From: Acer yangbiense
Lineage: Eukaryota > Streptophyta > Magnoliopsida > Sapindales > Sapindaceae
Length of the DNA stretch: 64,000 nt
Assembly: GCA_008009225.1 (NCBI GenBank)
Contig: CM017771.1
Span: 34,710,184-34,774,183, forward strand
Direction of reading: 5' to 3'
Position 1 is the first letter of the stretch. Every line of letters begins with the position of its first letter. The notes beneath the pieces are model-generated. The model ran no database searches and was not told the DNA's origin. It was given only the letters and a program-made list of their open reading frames with translations. The position numbers were made by a program, and so were the translations under genes. Of this stretch, positions 34,564 to 46,778 are shown in pieces.

Positions 34564-35184
34564 GAAAACTCACCAGAAAAACCCTAGGTTCGAAGGATGA
34601 GCAAGAAGATTGGGAACGTCGAGTTGTAAGCACGATCGATTTTGAGGCAAGCCGTCCGACAGGGAAACGAAATGGAAGAAATTCGTGGCATAAATTTCTG
34701 AGGGAGATGAAGGAACTCTGTTTTGAGAGAAGGAGAAAATAGAAAAATAAATGGAGAGAGCAAAGTGGGGAAGAAGAAGCGACCGGGCCTTAAAAAGAGG
34801 GAACTTTGAAATTCAAAAAGAATAAAAAAAGGGGAGAGAAAATCAAATAAGAGATATGCAATTAATGTGAGTGACGGCCACAGTAACCAGCCGTAACAGT
34901 CACCACCAAATATTGGACAGGTGGCGTCTCGGGGATCACCAAGCAGTCAGAATGTCCCTTCACCTGTCAAGTAAGTGGAAGCGCTGAAAGTTGTGTGGTT
35001 AAAATTAAAAGCTTACACCGGAAGAATCAACCAATCAATGCAATGCGTGGTGAAAAGAAGAAAAAGGGAGTTAATTACAAAAGGTGCCGAAATCTTAAAG
35101 GCATAGATATAAATACTGCTCGCAGAGGCAAACGAAGTAAAAAGAGCAAGTCATTCGCCCAGCTCGAAGTATTTATGGGGGTAT
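34564..35184 (+). other. Antisense leader and promoter region of Gypsy-C, up to the 3' LTR
   Basis: Purine-rich on the plus strand. On the minus strand CTCTTTTTAAGGCCC at about 34786-34800 is a TATA-like signal followed by a pyrimidine-rich leader toward the ATG at 34563. The element purine tract TATGGGGGTAT (35174-35184) ends this stretch. Confidence 0.45.
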
Positions 35185-35882
35185 TGTTGTATGTATAAAT
35201 TCGCCAAGCAGACACATCACCAAAGGAGTCAATAAATGATGAAGAAAAGGCTACCACGTCACTCGTTGACCGGGTCAAGGGAGAAAATATGGCCAGTCAG
35301 AATGTCAACGCCTTGAATCAATAGTCAAAGGTGTGGTCGCCAGAGCTAGATATATACTCGCCAAAGGTAGAGACGTGGTCGCCGAAGGATAATACCCAGG
35401 AGTGAAGGTGCTCGCTGCATCAGCATACTGGGCCCAAAGCAACTCGGTAGAAACACATAAATAAAACCTTAACCTCTAGAAGACCCATGGCAACAAGGAA
35501 TCATAAAAAGGAAAAGAGACAGAGCATATCCGGATCCGTGACAACATGAGAATCCTAGTACGAATCAAAGGGGGAATCCTACGACCAACACGGCTAAAAA
35601 CAAGGGGAAACCCTAATTAACATATATAAATAGAACCATCTATCCCATAAGGAAGGGGTTCGAAAACCTAGAGAGAAAAGAGCAATTGTATGAGAGATTT
35701 GAGTGTGTAACAAAGCAATAGAATCGAGTATTATCTTTCTGCCCTCTGGGGCGCCGTGGTTTTTTCCCATTCAAGGGTTTTCCACGTAAAAACTGTCTTT
35801 TGCATGCATTCTTGATTTTCTCGTTTTAAACTGAATTAATATAACTGTTCAGTGCGTAGCAATCCAAATTTCACCGTCAACA
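35185..35882 (+). repeat. Gypsy-C 3' LTR
   Basis: 698 bp, the same length as the 5' copy and colinear without indels. About 22 differences, mostly transitions. Followed directly by the CTTGA target duplication. Confidence 0.9.
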
Positions 35883-35974
35883 CTTGATAAACCGTACAAC
35901 TTAGACAACTTAACAATACAAAGGAAATAATGTTTTGATGTAGAATAATGCCAACTAAACTCAAAATCCTAACA

Positions 35975-36173
35975 CCGATACATCCGATTTCTGAAGGAAC
36001 TTTCTCAAAAGTTGATATGTGACCACCACTATTGTGTTTGCTTGAAAATAGGGCCGGAGCTTCCTAGCAGTTGTCACAAGCGCACAAACGAGCTTCTCTA
36101 GGAGCATGTAGTTCTTTTCAAACTTGGCTAAAGCACGGCTCACATAGTAGATAGGTCTTTAGACCCCATCCCC
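35975..36173 (-). pseudogene. Gypsy-2 RNase H fragment, duplicate copy 1
   Basis: The minus strand encodes MSRALAKFEKNYMLLEKLV, CALVTTARKLRPYFQAN, LRKFLQKSDVS, matching the Gypsy-1 first RNase H. It stops at LTR E. The second copy is at 36905-37104 (about 10% different). Confidence 0.7.
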
Positions 36174-36904
36174 AACCACGTGAAGGACCTCTTGCTTGGC
36201 CCTTCTCCTCTTCGCTTCTCTCCTCGCGCATCCCTTGTGTTCTTCGACTGTCCTTTGGCCTCCGAACTTGGAATTTGAATCCATTTCTAGATTACGAACT
36301 GTAACTCACTAACTCACCAGGATGACTATGAAACTTTGACAAATGGATATGAACTCGACTCGATACACAACGATGAAGACAACACGTTGTAAGAGAACAT
36401 AAAGTTTCGTAACTTCCTAGTTTGAACTCGAAAACTAATGTATGAGTAACTGAAATGACCGGAACTCAATAAGAAATCATGTGAGAACATATTCAAGTCT
36501 AAAACACTAAAACACAAAAAAAAAAAAAAAAATACAAGATCACACAAGTATGCAATTTCCTAGAGATAGTCCTAGTAAATGCATTTCTACAATGTTTGTC
36601 AATTTGAGACTAATGAATGAGCATACTAAAACACATGTGTGAATGTGTTATACCAATTTAGTGTTGCGATGCAGGGACACAAATGTATGCAATGTGTGTG
36701 CGTGCGCTTAAGCCTTGTAATAGGAAAGTGGTCTTATTACCTTTGTAGTCAATAATGCTTTCCTCACACGAAGGCTTCACTTTGCTTGAATCATTGTCCA
36801 TCTTCTTTGAAGCTTGATAAACCGTACAACTTAGACAACTTAACAATACAAAGGAAATAACATTTTGATGTAGAATAATGCCAACTAGACTCAAAATCCT
36901 AACA
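36174..36904 (-). mobile_element. Partial second copy of LTR E
   Basis: It matches 20915-21540 plus 35883-35974 with about 5-10% difference, and has no Gypsy-C insertion. It lies between two copies of the same RNase H fragment (35975-36173 and 36905-37104), so LTR E part plus RNase H forms an old tandem duplication. Confidence 0.65.
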
Positions 36905-38120
36905 CTAATACATCCGATCTCTAAAGGAACTGTCTCAAAAGTTGATCCGTGACCACCACTATCGTGTTTGCCTGGAAATAGGGCCGGAGCTTCCTAGCCG
37001 TTGTCACAAGTGCACATACGAGCTTCTCTAGGAGCGTGTAGTTCTTTTTAGACTTGGCCAAAGCGCGGCTCACATAGTAGATAGGTCTTTAGACCCCATC
37101 CCCATATTCCTTTGCTAAGGCTCTGCTAGTAGCAGTCTCAGATATGACCAAGTACAGTTGCAACTCCTCTCTCGGTGTAGGTTTCACTAGTAGTGGTGGG
37201 CTAGCTATGTAATTTTTCAAAGACTAGAAAGCCTACTCACTTTCTTGATCCCACTTCATTTCCTTTCCTTGCTTGATAATTTTGAAGAATGGAATACACC
37301 TATCTGTGGATCGAGATATGAAGCGGTTTAGTGCTGCTACCCTACCGGTTAGCCCCTGTACTTGTTTGAGAGTGGTAGGAGATTCAAGGTTTAGGATGGC
37401 CGTGATCTTCTCAGGGTTGGCCACAATTCCTCTTTTATGCACCATGAACCCAAGGAATTTTCCCGCCACTACTCCAAAGGCGTATTTAGTAGGGTTCAAC
37501 CGCATTTGGTTCTCCCTTACCACCTGAAAAGTCTAATGCATATGATCATGGTGTTGGCCCGCTACTTGAGACTTGGTGATCATGTCATCTATGTACACTT
37601 CCATGGTTCTTCCTATCTACTTTCACCAATGGTTGAAAAGTGGCACCTGTATTTTTAAGAACAAACGACATTACCTTGTAGTAGTTTAGGCCTTGTCCAG
37701 TACTAAAACTGGTCTTGTCTTAGTCAGCGGGGTGCATCATGATCTGGTTGTACCACGCGAAGGCGTCTATAATACTTAGGAGCTTGTTCCCGGCTATGGA
37801 GTCGACCAACTGATCTATCTTAGGCAAGGGAAAGCTGTCTTTCGGGCAGGCCTAGTTAAGATCTGTGTAGTCCACACACATGTGCCATTTCCCATTTGCT
37901 TTTATTACCATTACCACATTGGCTATCCATTCAGGGTATCGGGATTCCCTAATGAATTTGGCTTTTAGGAGCTTGTCTACATCTTCCTGTACCGCGACAT
38001 TCCGTTCGGGGTTGAAGTGTCTTAATTTCTACATGACTGGCTTGAAAGTCACATCTACCGTCAACCTATGAGTAACTAATGCAAGGGGAATATCAGGCAT
38101 CTCATCATGACTCCAAGCGA
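36905..38120 (-). pseudogene. Gypsy-2 RNase H fragment (copy 2) and reverse transcriptase (broken)
   Basis: 36905-37104 repeats the RNase H fragment. 37233-37523 is open and encodes NQMRLNPTKYAFGVVAGKFL, MVHKRGIVANPEKI, GLTGRVAALNRFISRSTDRC. Upstream, at 37540-37900, WHMCVDYTDLN, ACPKDSFPLPKIDQLVD, IIDAFAWYNQIM and YYKVMSF are legible with several stops. The catalytic YVDD segment is damaged (DRKNHGSVHR region). Confidence 0.75.
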
Positions 38121-38880
38121 ATATGTCATTATATTCTCTAAGGAGTTTTATTAGGCTCTCATTGACTTCCTATTTTAATGATGCCCTTATCTTTACCACT
38201 TTGGAAGGATCACCCTTCCTAACAAGTACCTCATCCAGTTCTTCTACAGGGTGTCCACTGGCCCACCCCTGATCTTCTTCTTCTTCTTCTAGTTCTTCTT
38301 CAATCACACCTGGTACTTCTACTTCTCTCAAGTTATCGCGGTCTTCCTCCGATACCTCCATGATTGGCACAATAGTCACATGTGTGCATTGCTTGGCCAA
38401 TGCCGTGGGATTGGTGGATACCGCGTAACACTTGCGCGCTGCTTGTTGATCTCCTCGAACTTCTCCCACCTCGCTTCCTACCAGGAAATTCAGGACGTTG
38501 TGATAGATGGACAGCACTCCCCTAACTCCTGATAGAAAAAGGTCTTCCCAAGATGACATTGTAGGCGGATGAGGCGACTATGACAAAGTTTGTCATTATG
38601 TTCTGTTGGAAAGGAGCTTCCCCAATAATCACCGAGAGGATCTTCGATCTGATGGGCATCAGCGAGTCACCCATGAACTGGTACAGAGGCGTGGTACAGC
38701 TGTTGTAGCATGAGTTTTTTATATTGAACCTATTGAGTGCTCCCTTGAAAAGGATATCAACACTGCTCGCAGTTGGCTATTTGTACCGTGATAACCATGG
38801 GGTCATCGTGTGGCTGCATCGTGTTGTAAACATCCTTCTCTGTGAATATGATTTGGCTTGAACGAGAGGGTTCCTATGAT
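38121..38880 (-). pseudogene. Gypsy-2 protease and acidic linker; catalytic DTG deleted
   Basis: A 129-codon open stretch (38559-38170) is the protease-RT linker (GVLSIYHNVLNFLVG, GDQQAARKCYAVS, then a Glu-rich run). Upstream, 38570-38880 aligns with the Gypsy-1 protease except that about 30 bp are missing: Gypsy-1 has ATAGCCAATTGACAGGTTCA ... DTGSS, whereas Gypsy-2 jumps from ATAGCCAACTG to GAGCAGTGTTGATATCC. The active-site Asp is therefore gone. Confidence 0.75.
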
Positions 38881-39115
38881 CCCTTGGTGACTCTAAGAAC
38901 ATCATGACCTGTAGTGAGACGAGGTATCTTTCTAGCATGATTCTTTCTTGAATTATTGGAAGTTCCTGCTAGTGTAGGACCCCCGCTAATGGTGTGGATG
39001 ACTTGGATTTGCTGCATTAGATCCTTTCCTTTGTTCTTTCTCCTTTTTTCTGCTTCTTGAATCTCTTCCTGAACCTTTTTCCCTATCCTGATGCTATCCC
39101 GCACCTACTGTAAAA

Positions 39116-40640
39116 ACTCGTTTAAAAGATCGCCCCTTACTAATCTTTCAATCTAGTTACGGAGGCTATAGCATTCTGATGTGTTATACCCCACATCCTC
39201 ATGGAAATCACAGTATTTGTAGCGCTTTCTTTTGTCTTCCGGGAGCTTTACAGGAACGGGCTTCCTGAACAACCACTAATCACGAATGGCGAGGTATATG
39301 GTTTCTTGGGAGGCATTGAGAAGGGTATAATAGTTGTATTCTTCCTCTTCCCTTGCTATCCGCGCTACTTCCCTTGGCGGGAGTGTTGCTCTAGGGGGGT
39401 CCTTCTTACCGAGTATCGATCCCGCTGTGGGGGGAAAAGTAGGAGACCGGAAAGTAGATCGATTAGAGGGTTGATTCTGGATCTTCTTAATTGGCCCCAA
39501 TTTTTAGACTTCCTTCTTCGAACACTTGGCAGATCACGCTTCATCATGCTCGATCTTGATTCTAAGTTGTTTGTCTATCTCCACCTGTTCCAAAGCCCTA
39601 TTTTGGCTTCCTAGTACGTCTCAGACGGATGCTTTGCAAATGATCGGAACAACCTACCGGCCCGTAGATTTCTTCGAAAATTAGTTAAGGTCTTTTTGTC
39701 GGTGAACACTTCCATCTGGATCACTTCTTTGTGGAATTTCTCCACGTAAGATTTTAATGTCACTCCCCGCTCTTGGATCACGTACTGGAGTAGGATAGGA
39801 TCTTTAAGACAGGGCTTGATCCCTTGGAACTAAGCACAGAAATCCTTGGTGAGCTGTGTGAAGGAATATAAGCTACCTGAGGGTAGCTTCTTGAACCAAT
39901 TCTTGACACAATTGATTAGGGTGGAGGGGAACATCCTACACATTGCTGATCGGGTAGCGTTATGAATCTTCATCTAGTGTATGAAGTCTTCTAAGTGGCT
40001 CAAGGGGTCTTCTGATATGGAATATTTCTCGGTTGGCGTTTTGAATTTAGGCAGCAACTCTGCCTCCCTGATCCTTCTTGAGAACGGTGCATTCATTTCT
40101 CCCAATGGGTCCTTCTGTGCTCCCCGATGTTTTCCTTTTCTCAATTCCTCAATCTCCTTGGTCATCTTGGCCATCTGGTCCTAGAGGTGCTTGGGTCTAC
40201 CATCCCTAGACTGAGCTTTTAAACCTTCATTGTCTAATGTTTTTGACACGATGGTTGCTTCATTACGCACCTCTCTTCGAGGATGGTTTCCTCAGGAGCA
40301 TCTTCTTGGCTCGGTACTACCACCGACATCGGATTGCAGGAGTCTCTCCTCTATTACCGGTCTGGTTGTAGGCCAATTTTCCCTTGGAGGGATATCAAAC
40401 GCAAAATTTACCCGTCGAGGTCGAAAATTCGTGGGGCGGTCCGGCACTTGAGGTTGTCACCCGAGTCTATCAAAGATCAGTACTCGGGTACCCGGTCCAG
40501 TTTCTCCCATGGTTTGGAGTACTTCGAAGAGAGAGGGAATTCCCTCGGCGATCATCCGAAGGTAGATACTTTCTACAAAAGCTACGACATGCTATTCCAG
40601 GATACCTTGATTTGTTTCTTAAATAGCTGAGGCCTAGGGC
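39116..40640 (-). pseudogene. Gypsy-2 gag (broken)
   Basis: The frame pieces mirror the Gypsy-1 gag: MAKMTKEIEELRKGKHRG, FSRRIREAELLPKFKTPTEK (40174-39974), basic linker NQPSNRSTFRSPTFP, REVARIAREEEEYNYYTLL (39500-39276), and a zinc-knuckle-like YCDFH/YNTSECYS at about 39170-39220. Stops and frameshifts occur throughout. Confidence 0.75.
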
Positions 40641-40841
40641 ACGGAGTGCCCATTTGATGGTGGGACTAGTGTTAGGTTGTGGTGCCTCGATCCCTTTCCG
40701 CGCTTTTGAACTCTTTGGGTAGATGCAAGTGATTGGAGCCCCGATGGGTCAGGCTGCCCTTGAGAGGATCAGAGTCTCATCTTTACGCTTCAGGGTAGAG
40801 CTAAGAAATTTCTTTGAGACAATAAAATGGGAGTTTGATTC

Positions 40842-40860
40842 CCACAGACGGCGCCAAAAA
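40842..40860 (-). other. Gypsy-2 primer-binding site (tRNA-Asp type), intact
   Basis: The reverse complement reads TTTTTGGCGCCGTCTGTGGG. It adjoins the LTR end TTAACA at 40862. Confidence 0.85.
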
Positions 40861-41770
40861 GTGTTAACCAAAAAATAGCAAAGGGAGGATTTCAAATTAA
40901 CACTTTTAAACCGTGACCTAGTAGGTCACAGTTGGAGGGGTTACCACCTGGTACCGGTACGTTCTCATTAATGATGAATAAATGTGGCTAAGACAAAAAA
41001 TAAGAACATGTTGTAATAAAATTGAAGAATCAAAATCAAGACAACCGATTGAATTGATAGAAACATCAATAAAGAAAGAGAAGAAATAGAACACTCTTTG
41101 TTATTTCACCTGGGCACTTTTCTTGTATCTAAAAAATATTCATCACCCAAACAATTACAAAGAGAATGGAATTTATATAGCCAATTCGTACCGAGTACAA
41201 CAATATAAACAAATAGCAATTAATCTGAATTCAACACCTGTAAAGTGTGTTGATGACGTGCATCAGAAAATCACCACATAGTTTCTTTGATACATGCATG
41301 GTGACAGGTGGAAATCCACCACTATACAACAGAACAAGTATATATATATATATGTATATATATATTGCAGCACGAGAAAGATTGTAAGGTCTCATTTATT
41401 TGATTGGTTTATTTCGTGGACAAACCACAATTGGGGTTCATTGTAAGGGTAGCTTAGGTATTGGTGTTCAAGTTCAATGCCTTTTGAAGACCTCATCATT
41501 GATAAGCACCGAAGGTAAAATTCTAAGTGCTTACTTGCTTTGAAGAGATAGTTGCACACACTCACAACTCATGCATAGTGTTTTATTCTTGTATGTTGTG
41601 GGTCTTATATATGTGCATTAATGTTCACTAATCTCTCTTCTTGCTTGTTTGTATGATTGCATTTTGTATGTCCAAAGCCATGTCAATTAAAGCCTTAGGA
41701 TTGCATGCCTTACACATTTTGTATGTCCAAAGCCATGTCAATTAAAGCCTTAGGATTGCATACATTGTGT

Positions 41771-42063
41771 AAGGCGCTGTACAAAACGCTGTTTGTACAG
41801 CGCCTAACTGATACCTGATGGAAATGGGTTTGGCGCTGTACAGAGCTGATCGATTTTAATCGGTTGATGTTGGGTCGCTGTACAAAGCGCTGTACATAGC
41901 GTTATACGTACAGCGACTCTCTATTTTCCCAAGAGAACAGAGTTATGGCGCTTTTCAAGCGCTGTACAGAAGCGCTGTTCGAACAGCGCTAATGAAGAAT
42001 GTTCTTCATTTTCCCAGATAGGCGCTGTACAAGTCGCTCTACGTACAGCGACCTGTACAGCAC
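41771..42063 (+). promoter_or_regulatory. Palindrome-rich GC island upstream of the TATA box, Copia-F 5' LTR
   Basis: GGCGCTGTAC and its reverse complement GTACAGCGCC recur about ten times. Perfect inverted repeats include AGGCGCTGTACAAA (41772-41785) with TTTGTACAGCGCCT (41792-41805), GTCGCTGTAC (about 41874) with GTACAGCGAC (about 41908), and the 20-bp palindrome AGCGCTGTTCGAACAGCGCT at 41971-41990. The surrounding LTR is AT-rich. Its position about 50-350 bp before TATA suggests an enhancer or structured RNA/DNA element. Function is inferred. Confidence 0.7.
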
Positions 42064-42261
42064 CTTAGGCAATTTTTGTGTCATTTATCAAAACGCACCA
42101 CTTTGACTTTGACACCCTATATATATGCCTCTATGACTTTAGGTCACTAAAGAGAGTTCATATTCAGATTTCATACTTAGGATATTTTTCAAAAACAAGA
42201 AAAATACCAAGAACTCACCTTTGATTACTCAAACACCTTTTCGATGATCATCAATCATCAT

Positions 42262-44921
42262 TGTAAGAACCTCTATTTTGTGATTGGCTTATTTCATGAC
42301 ATACCTCATTGGGGATGATTGTGTAATGGGTAGCTTAGGTCATCTTGATGATTATCAAGACAAGCTTCCAAGCATCTCAATGTCTCCAAGATCAAGAACT
42401 TCAAAATGTATCTCACTTGACCTTGATTCTTGAAGAGATTAGGTGCACACACACACTTGCATGCATCTTTATCTATCTTGCATTTGTTACCATGCATGTG
42501 TGTTTCATTGATTCGTGCATCTATGTCATTTAGCACACACACACTTTCATTGCATTTACATGATTGCATTTGTGTTTCACTTAATTGTTTGCTTATATGC
42601 TTTATCATCACACTTATGCATTTTCATATATTGCATATCTTTTGTGTGTCACATACTTGGTGATTATTCATGATGTTATCCATTCCCATACATGTTTATT
42701 TGATTGCATCTTGTTCATTGAAATGCCATGACATGTTTAGGCATTAAGATGCAAAGCCATGAATTCTATTCATGCATGTTTTAATTGATTGCATCTTGTT
42801 CAATGACAATTTCATGACATGTTAGGCATTAGGATGCATTCACATCCCACACTTGCACTTCATGTATGTTAGTCTTAAGTGTGGTGTAATTCATTTCTGT
42901 TTGTGTGATCAAAAATATCCGCGCTTGCACGATGGTGTGCATGTCATAGCGCGATGGTTGACCACTTGAGAAGGTCTCATTCTTCTCTTGGATAAGTGTT
43001 AGATTCGGTTTGGTTATTTGGAGTAAAGTGTCTAGTTTCAAAAGATTGGATTTCAATGATTTAAATGTTTTTCAAAACTGACCTTTGTATGGTCTTGTGA
43101 CCATAACCTTTTATAAAAAGATTGAAATTGAGTTTTGTAAAATTATGGACAAACTAGACACCCATACCTTTCCAACGGTATATTATTCGTAATATTTCAT
43201 GACCGTTTGGATTGGTTTTAAAATCTCCAAAGTGACCACTAGAACAGGGCTTCACAGCTGTTATCCGAATCTGACCTTTGGTCACTCAAATGACCATAAC
43301 TTTCTATATAGTAATCCAAATCATGTTTTGTTAATTGGAGTAGAAAGTAGACATTCATACCTTTCCAACAGTATATTATACGAAAGGTTTCGATGTCGTT
43401 TGGTTATGTTGTGAGTCGCTTGAAAATCAAGCTTTGTGCTATGACTCTTCGCCAAGGTTCAAGTACCGCAGTTGATGACAGCGGCATGCTAGCGACAGCA
43501 ATTTCCGCGGTCCAAGTGTCGTCTTGGATGACCGCGGCACCTATTCCGCGGCAAGCCTGATTCCCGATCCTATTTCATAATTTAGCCATATCTCACTCAT
43601 TTGGAGTCCGATTTGGCTCATTTATGTTGGGTAAGTCACGAAATATATATGGCTATTATCTTAGCAATATAATACATCTTTTTCTCTCATTTGTATTCAA
43701 GAAAACAAAAGATACACAACCCTAGAGAGAGATTAAGAGTTTCCTAGAGAGAGAAAGCTTCAAGAAAGCTTCTTTAACTCTTCAAACCCAAACCCATGTG
43801 CATCTAACATCTTTCATGCATCAATCTTCATGGGTCTTCTTGGTTTCTTAACTTGGTAAGTAGAACAAACACCACATCTTCATTTATTGTTCTATCTTAG
43901 TCAAGACATGTCTTTGATTGCTTAGTTTAGCAAATCTTCACTCTTATTGCATATTTTGTGAAGTTATGACATGATTGGGTTTATATTTTAATAACTTAAT
44001 TGATTAGGTCATTTTTGCCTAAAAAGCTAAGTCATAAACATTCTTGTGTGATTTATTGTTGACTAGGTTGATAGATTGTCTTTTAATCAACTAGTTAAGC
44101 TTTTGAATGTTTATGTGTTGTTTGTGATAGCTAGCATTTAGGACCATTTTGCCCTCTAGCTAAGTCTATATGCATTGCATTTAGACATTGATGTGTAGGA
44201 CTCCTTGATTGCATTTGTTAATTGCATATTTATAGTCCTTGCCATAATTATTGACAACTTGTGTTGATTTGGCTTTATTTGTTGACAATTAGGTTGTTAG
44301 AAATCTCTATAACTAATTGAGACCTCATGTATGTGCATGTAGGCTTTGTTGATAACTAGAATGTTGATTTGCATTATAACATCTAGTTAAGCATATAGTG
44401 TTTAGTCTAGCACTCATTGTGATATACACTTAGACTTTTATTCTCTTCAAGAGTGAAAGTCTTGTGGCTTCTAGGTGAAGTTGCACAAGCATTGTACTAG
44501 CTCCTCTGTAAAAGGCATGCGGGTAGATTAGGAGGTGCTCACTTGAGAGTGTAACCTTCCCTTCATATAAAGGTTATCTAGGGTTGGTCTAGGTTCGCTA
44601 TAAAAGGCCTGCGGGTAATAGTGGTGGGTTAGTAACCGAGAATGGTTGAGGTCAACCTAGGTTGTAAACATCATTACATATAGTGGATTCAATGATCGAG
44701 TGTGGCTAGCTGAATAGCTCGTGGTTTTTCCTTGTTGAAGGTTTCCACGGAAAAATCAAGTGTTCTTTACTTTCTGCATTTTTACTTGATTTTTACTGTT
44801 TGTTGAATTGGGTTTTATATGTTAATATTGACTAATCGAAAAATTGGTAATAATCGATTAGCAACCTATTCCCCCCCACCCACTATAGGTTGTATTTAGA
44901 CACTTGTATAATATATTTTCA
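42262..44921 (+). mobile_element. Solo copia LTR G (2660 bp) inside the Copia-F 5' LTR
   Basis: Starts TGTAAGAACCTC, ends ATATATTTTCA. Flanks are ATCAT (42257-42261) and GTCAT (44922-44926), a 5-bp duplication with one change. The 3' LTR of F at about 47590 reads CAATCATCATCTAGCATC uninterrupted, giving the empty site. The start resembles the F, H and K LTRs, and the downstream part (for example CGGGTAATAGTGGTGGGTTA) resembles the H LTR, so it is a distant member of that family. It has a GCGG-rich island at 43455-43555 and no interior. Confidence 0.88.
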
Positions 44922-45694
44922 GTCATCTAGCATCATCCTTGATCATCTAGAAGCCATCTTGCATGGATTCTTCATCACACTTTGCTTGGTAAGTTTTTCA
45001 CTAATATCTTACATATTTTGTGTCTTTCTTAACAAGCAATCTCATTCATCACTTGTATGTATTTCATATATATTTTAGATATAAGATTGAGATTAGTGTT
45101 TTGAATGTTTGAGAGTTGTATTGTGATAGCTTTCTAGGTTTGCATAATCTATGATTAGCTAAGCTTTTTGACATGTCATCTAGCTTTTAATATCTAGGAT
45201 TGAATTTATTGTAAAATCATCATCCTAGATAAGCATATAGGGTTACCTAGCTCTTTATTGCATTTTGGATATTTCATATATTCACATAGGCTCTTTATCT
45301 CTTCATTGAGAAGTAAGACTTGTGTTGCTATCAGGATTAGGTAGCTTAAATCACAAGCAATTGGACTAGGTCCACTCATACCGGGATTAGGTAGTTGAGA
45401 TGATTATTGATCGGGATTAGATCATTAAACCAGAATTAGGTTGTAATCATTTCAATTAGTGGATTCGAGGTTCGTGTGTGACGCACATAACAGCCTGTGG
45501 TTTTTCCTGTGAGGGTTTCCACGTAAACATCAAGTGTTATTTACATTCCGTACCATATTACACTTGTTTGTCTTTTTGACTAGTTAGGGGTATTTTCATA
45601 AAATTGACATGTATGCAAAAATTGGGTAATAACATTTAAAATCTATTCACCCCCTTTCTAGATTAATATTAGAACACACCATTAATTTGTTTCA

Positions 45695-46778
45695 ATTGGT
45701 ATCAGAGCGGGTTCCTAGATATACTTAGGTGATCCTTGCTCATTATTGGTGTGTTTTGCATCTTGTGTGATTTTTTGATTTATTCATACATTTTGCATTC
45801 ATCTCATTTGCATTTATCCAAACACTATGAGTGATTTCGGGATGAAAAAAGCATAAATTGATGATTGCAATATTTAAATGCAAAACTTGTGTGAAAAAGC
45901 AAAAAGGAGACTTCAAATGAATAAAGGATCTTGTATCCATTCAAAGGATTTTAAAATCCAAATGTCTCTCTTTCTTTATTGGTTGAACATGGCTACTATC
46001 ATACGGATATACTATCCGAAAAAATCGAATAGGGTGCAAAGTCGCTCATGCCATGTTTAGCTTATAAAGTTGGATATAATTGCTCTTAAATTAAAATCTA
46101 TGAAATCTCTATATCCTTGCTTCTCTCATGACAATGGTGAAATTGGTTTCAATTCTTATTAGAAACCTTTGTCACTTGCTTTGCCAAATACCATTGTGTT
46201 TTGGACTTGAATGCTACATGTCTTGTATGCAAAACATTTTTGATTCACACATTTTCTTTAAATAAATCTCCTTGTTTCTCTCCAATTAATTGAGATGCAT
46301 AGAGTGACTTATATGTTTATGCAAATATCTTGTATGCTACTATCTCTCTTTATTAGAAGTGACCTGGCCCGGTTGGGGACTACTCCTTTGCCTATATCAT
46401 GACAAAAAGGGGGAGTAGAATGTGGTAAGGGGAGTTGCTAGTTGTAAGTAGCGTATATGTTGGGGAGATTACATATTGAGGGGGAGTAACCCAATGAGGG
46501 GGAGCATTGCATTCACATACATTGCATGATGTTGTACTTATTTTTCTTAATGCAAATGCTTGTTTTAACGTCACATGATCACCTCACATACACTTGCTTT
46601 GGAAGTGTAATTTTGTTTGTTTTAAAGGTTTGATAATTCTACAAGAGATTGAAGACTTGAAGTTTTATTTGCTTATCTCTTTGTAATGTAGAATTTCATT
46701 GCTATCCCGTAGCTTCAATTATGTTGTGAGGATCTATGTGAGTGGTGGTTTTGTCACGAAATAGCTAAAGGGGGAGAT
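45695..46778 (+). other. Copia-F interior, deletion remnant
   Basis: Primer site, a leader with an ATG context shared with Copia-H gag (ATGAGTGATTT), then immediately non-coding sequence that corresponds, in opposite orientation, to Copia-H 50505-51400 (ATCATACGGATATACTATCC, GGGTGCAAAGTCGCTCATG). Gag and pol are missing. It ends in the purine tract at 46766-46778. Copia-H retains more of gag. Confidence 0.75.

Larger units (their letters stand above)
21541..35882 (+). mobile_element. Gypsy-C: Tat-type Ty3/gypsy element with both LTRs, split by Athila-D
   Basis: Two 698-bp LTRs (21541-22238 and 35185-35882; TGTTGTATG...GTCAACA) are flanked by a perfect 5-bp duplication CTTGA (21536-21540 and 35883-35887). 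By hand count the LTRs differ at about 22 positions (about 3%). Internally gag, protease and RT run on the plus strand to 25861. There Athila-D interrupts, and the sequence resumes at 32482 inside an antisense spliced gene. RNase H, archaeal-type RNase H and integrase are missing. A purine tract TATGGGGGTAT precedes the 3' LTR. The element is non-autonomous as it stands. Confidence 0.92.
20552..35974 (-). mobile_element. Solo LTR E (~1.08 kb) split by Gypsy-C
   Basis: Minus-strand LTR beginning TGTTAGGATTTTGAG (at 35974) and ending TTCGTATCA (at 20552). Gypsy-C with its CTTGA duplication divides it into 20552-21540 and 35883-35974. Without C it is about 1.08 kb. A second, partial copy at 36174-36904 lacks the C insertion and reads straight through the site (AGCTTGATAAACC), confirming the insertion point. 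Flanks do not give a 5-bp duplication: a LINE scrap is on one side and Gypsy-2 RNase H on the other, so a rearrangement has joined them. Confidence 0.65.
41383..45694 (+). repeat. Copia-F 5' LTR (1.65 kb without solo LTR G)
   Basis: Starts TGTAAGGTCTC, ends TTTGTTTCA. It has a 57-bp direct duplication at about 41660-41766 (ATTTTGTATGTCCAAAGCCA in each unit), absent from the 3' LTR, plus a GC-rich palindromic island at 41771-42063 and a TATA box CCCTATATATATGCC at 42116-42130. Confidence 0.9.
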
